Assembly (NCBI RefSeq): GCF_029227915.1
Contig: NC_079888.1
Span: 12,633,001-12,697,000, forward strand
DNA length: 64,000 nt
Direction of reading: 5' to 3'
Origin: Hydractinia symbiolongicarpus
Taxonomy: Eukaryota > Cnidaria > Hydrozoa > Anthoathecata > Hydractiniidae
Shown here: positions 62,966-64,000 of the stretch, piece after piece
Numbering within the stretch: the first letter of the stretch is position 1
Layout: each line of letters opens with the position of its first letter
Made by a program: the position numbers and the translations under genes
The notes under the pieces: generated by a model
What the model saw: the letters and a program-made list of their open reading frames with translations, nothing else
Databases searched by the model: none
What the model was told of the DNA's origin: nothing

Positions 62966-63258
62966 GTTTACATTTTCAGTGGTAAGCTTTTTCGGCTTTG
63001 GCATTTGCGTGGCAGGAAAAAAGATTGGGGTGCTAGGTGAAGCAAAGTAATTATGAGTTTATTTCTTCAAATGAAGGCATTCCTAATGAATTCAAATAAA
63101 TTAGAAGGCATCAACCTACACTCGATGATAGTTATAACCCCAACGATGTCCCCGTTAGAAGAAATCAACAGTAAAAGACCTGTCTTCACCAAATCCTAGC
63201 ATTTCTTTTCCTGCCACGCAAAAGCCAGAGCCAAGGAGTTTACCGCTAAAAAGTAAAC
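62966..63258. mobile_element. MITE with about 75-bp terminal inverted repeats
   Basis: GTTTACATTTTCAGTGGTAA and TTTGCGTGGCAGGAAAA at the left are mirrored by TTTTCCTGCCACGCAAAA and TTTACCGCTAAAAAGTAAAC at the right, with moderate divergence. The interior is non-coding. Confidence 0.75.
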
Positions 63259-64000
63259 AAATGACGTCACGCTGGAATTTATCTATAATTTTTTTCACAT
63301 TACCTGTGCACTTTACAAGGGGGACCACATGCAATATGACAAGTGGAACGAATTTTATTGAATTTAAAGTATGTGTGTTAAGTTATTTATTATTTTTTTG
63401 TTTCTGATTTTGTAATCTAATGGGCGACGACTGTATGCACTGAAATGACTGATTTTTCTAAATTTTGATGTGTTTCATAACCTTTTTTTGTGGAAGATTG
63501 ATGGGTAATGGCAATATACGACATGCTGAATGAAATTATTTTTGTTGATTTAGATGTGTTTCTCAAAAACCAATCTGTTTTACATTTTGTATAAACTTTT
63601 GTTTACGAACCGTATACAATGTTTCCAAAATAATGATCTTTTTTAATTCAAGTTTATGCTTCGCTTATTGATTTTTTGACATTTAGGTTCAGAATTGTTG
63701 GTAAAAGGCAGTACGGATCATCGTACTAAAAAAGAAAATTTTTGTGTTCCTAACTGATTGATTTTTACATTTTTTGTACATTTTTGTGGGAGAGAATGGT
63801 ATGCAACTGAAATGACTGATTTTTGTAGATTTACATTTAATGTTTTCTAAACTATGGCTTTTTCATATTTTTGTATAAGCTTTTAAGGGAAAGACAATAT
63901 TTAAAATGTGTAAAGAACTTATTTTTGTTGATTTTTGCTAACTCTTGCAGGCCAACCTTTTTGACATTTCAGAATAAAATACTGAGGGTTTTTAACATAA
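63259..64000. repeat. Degenerate long tandem repeat at window edge
   Basis: ACTGAAATGACTGATTTTT occurs at 63440 and 63807, followed by similar but drifting sequence (TTTCTAAATTTTGATG, TTTTGTATAAACTTTTG, TTTTGTATAAGCTTTT). It suggests diverged repeat copies of about 370 bp or less. No gene is seen. Confidence 0.4.

Overview
This is AT-rich (about one third GC by eye) animal nuclear DNA with canonical GT/AG introns. It carries LINEs, two tRNA-headed SINE families, Helitron-like elements, MITEs and long TATC microsatellites. Nothing bacterial or organellar is visible. The one gene with a clear family assignment is DD3-3, a secreted protein known from slime moulds and several invertebrate groups. 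Together with intron density and repeat content this suggests an invertebrate, most likely a cnidarian and possibly a hydrozoan. That assignment is an inference.

Three spliced genes could be assembled by hand from splice sites and codon phase. (1) Positions 79-2800, + strand: the 3' part of an unrecognised, probably secreted gene with cysteine-pair repeats and an acidic tail; its 5' end lies left of the window. (2) Positions 37175 down to 13504, - strand: a complete 10-exon DD3-3 homologue, 674 codons spread over 23.7 kb. Its introns hold two decayed LINEs, three SINE copies and three Helitron-like copies. (3) Positions 50113 down to 41493, - strand: a 19-exon model joining a KMT5A-like SET domain, a linker with tandemly duplicated exons, two C2H2-type zinc fingers, a tyrosine-recombinase core with R..K..R..H..Y intact, and a small C-terminal domain. 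It is the most interesting object here: either a captured or domesticated Crypton-like recombinase, or a still-mobile element with a chromatin-modifier module.

Layout: 1-2800 gene 1. 2801-13503 intergenic, with a 75-bp minisatellite, a pogo-like MITE, a foldback and a tandem repeat of about 120 bp. 13504-37175 DD3-3 gene. 37176-41492 intergenic, with a TA-flanked MITE and a SINE ending in about 840 bp of TATC. 41493-50113 SET/zinc-finger/recombinase gene. 50114-52150 intergenic. 52150-54660 decayed CR1/L2-type LINE. 54660-64000 gene-free, with two TAA-flanked MITEs, palindromic GGGAGCA repeats, a hammerhead-like core, a Helitron-like pair, and a MITE with interstitial telomere-type repeats.

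Most short open frames in the window are chance frames, intronic, or parts of repeats and are not reported as genes.
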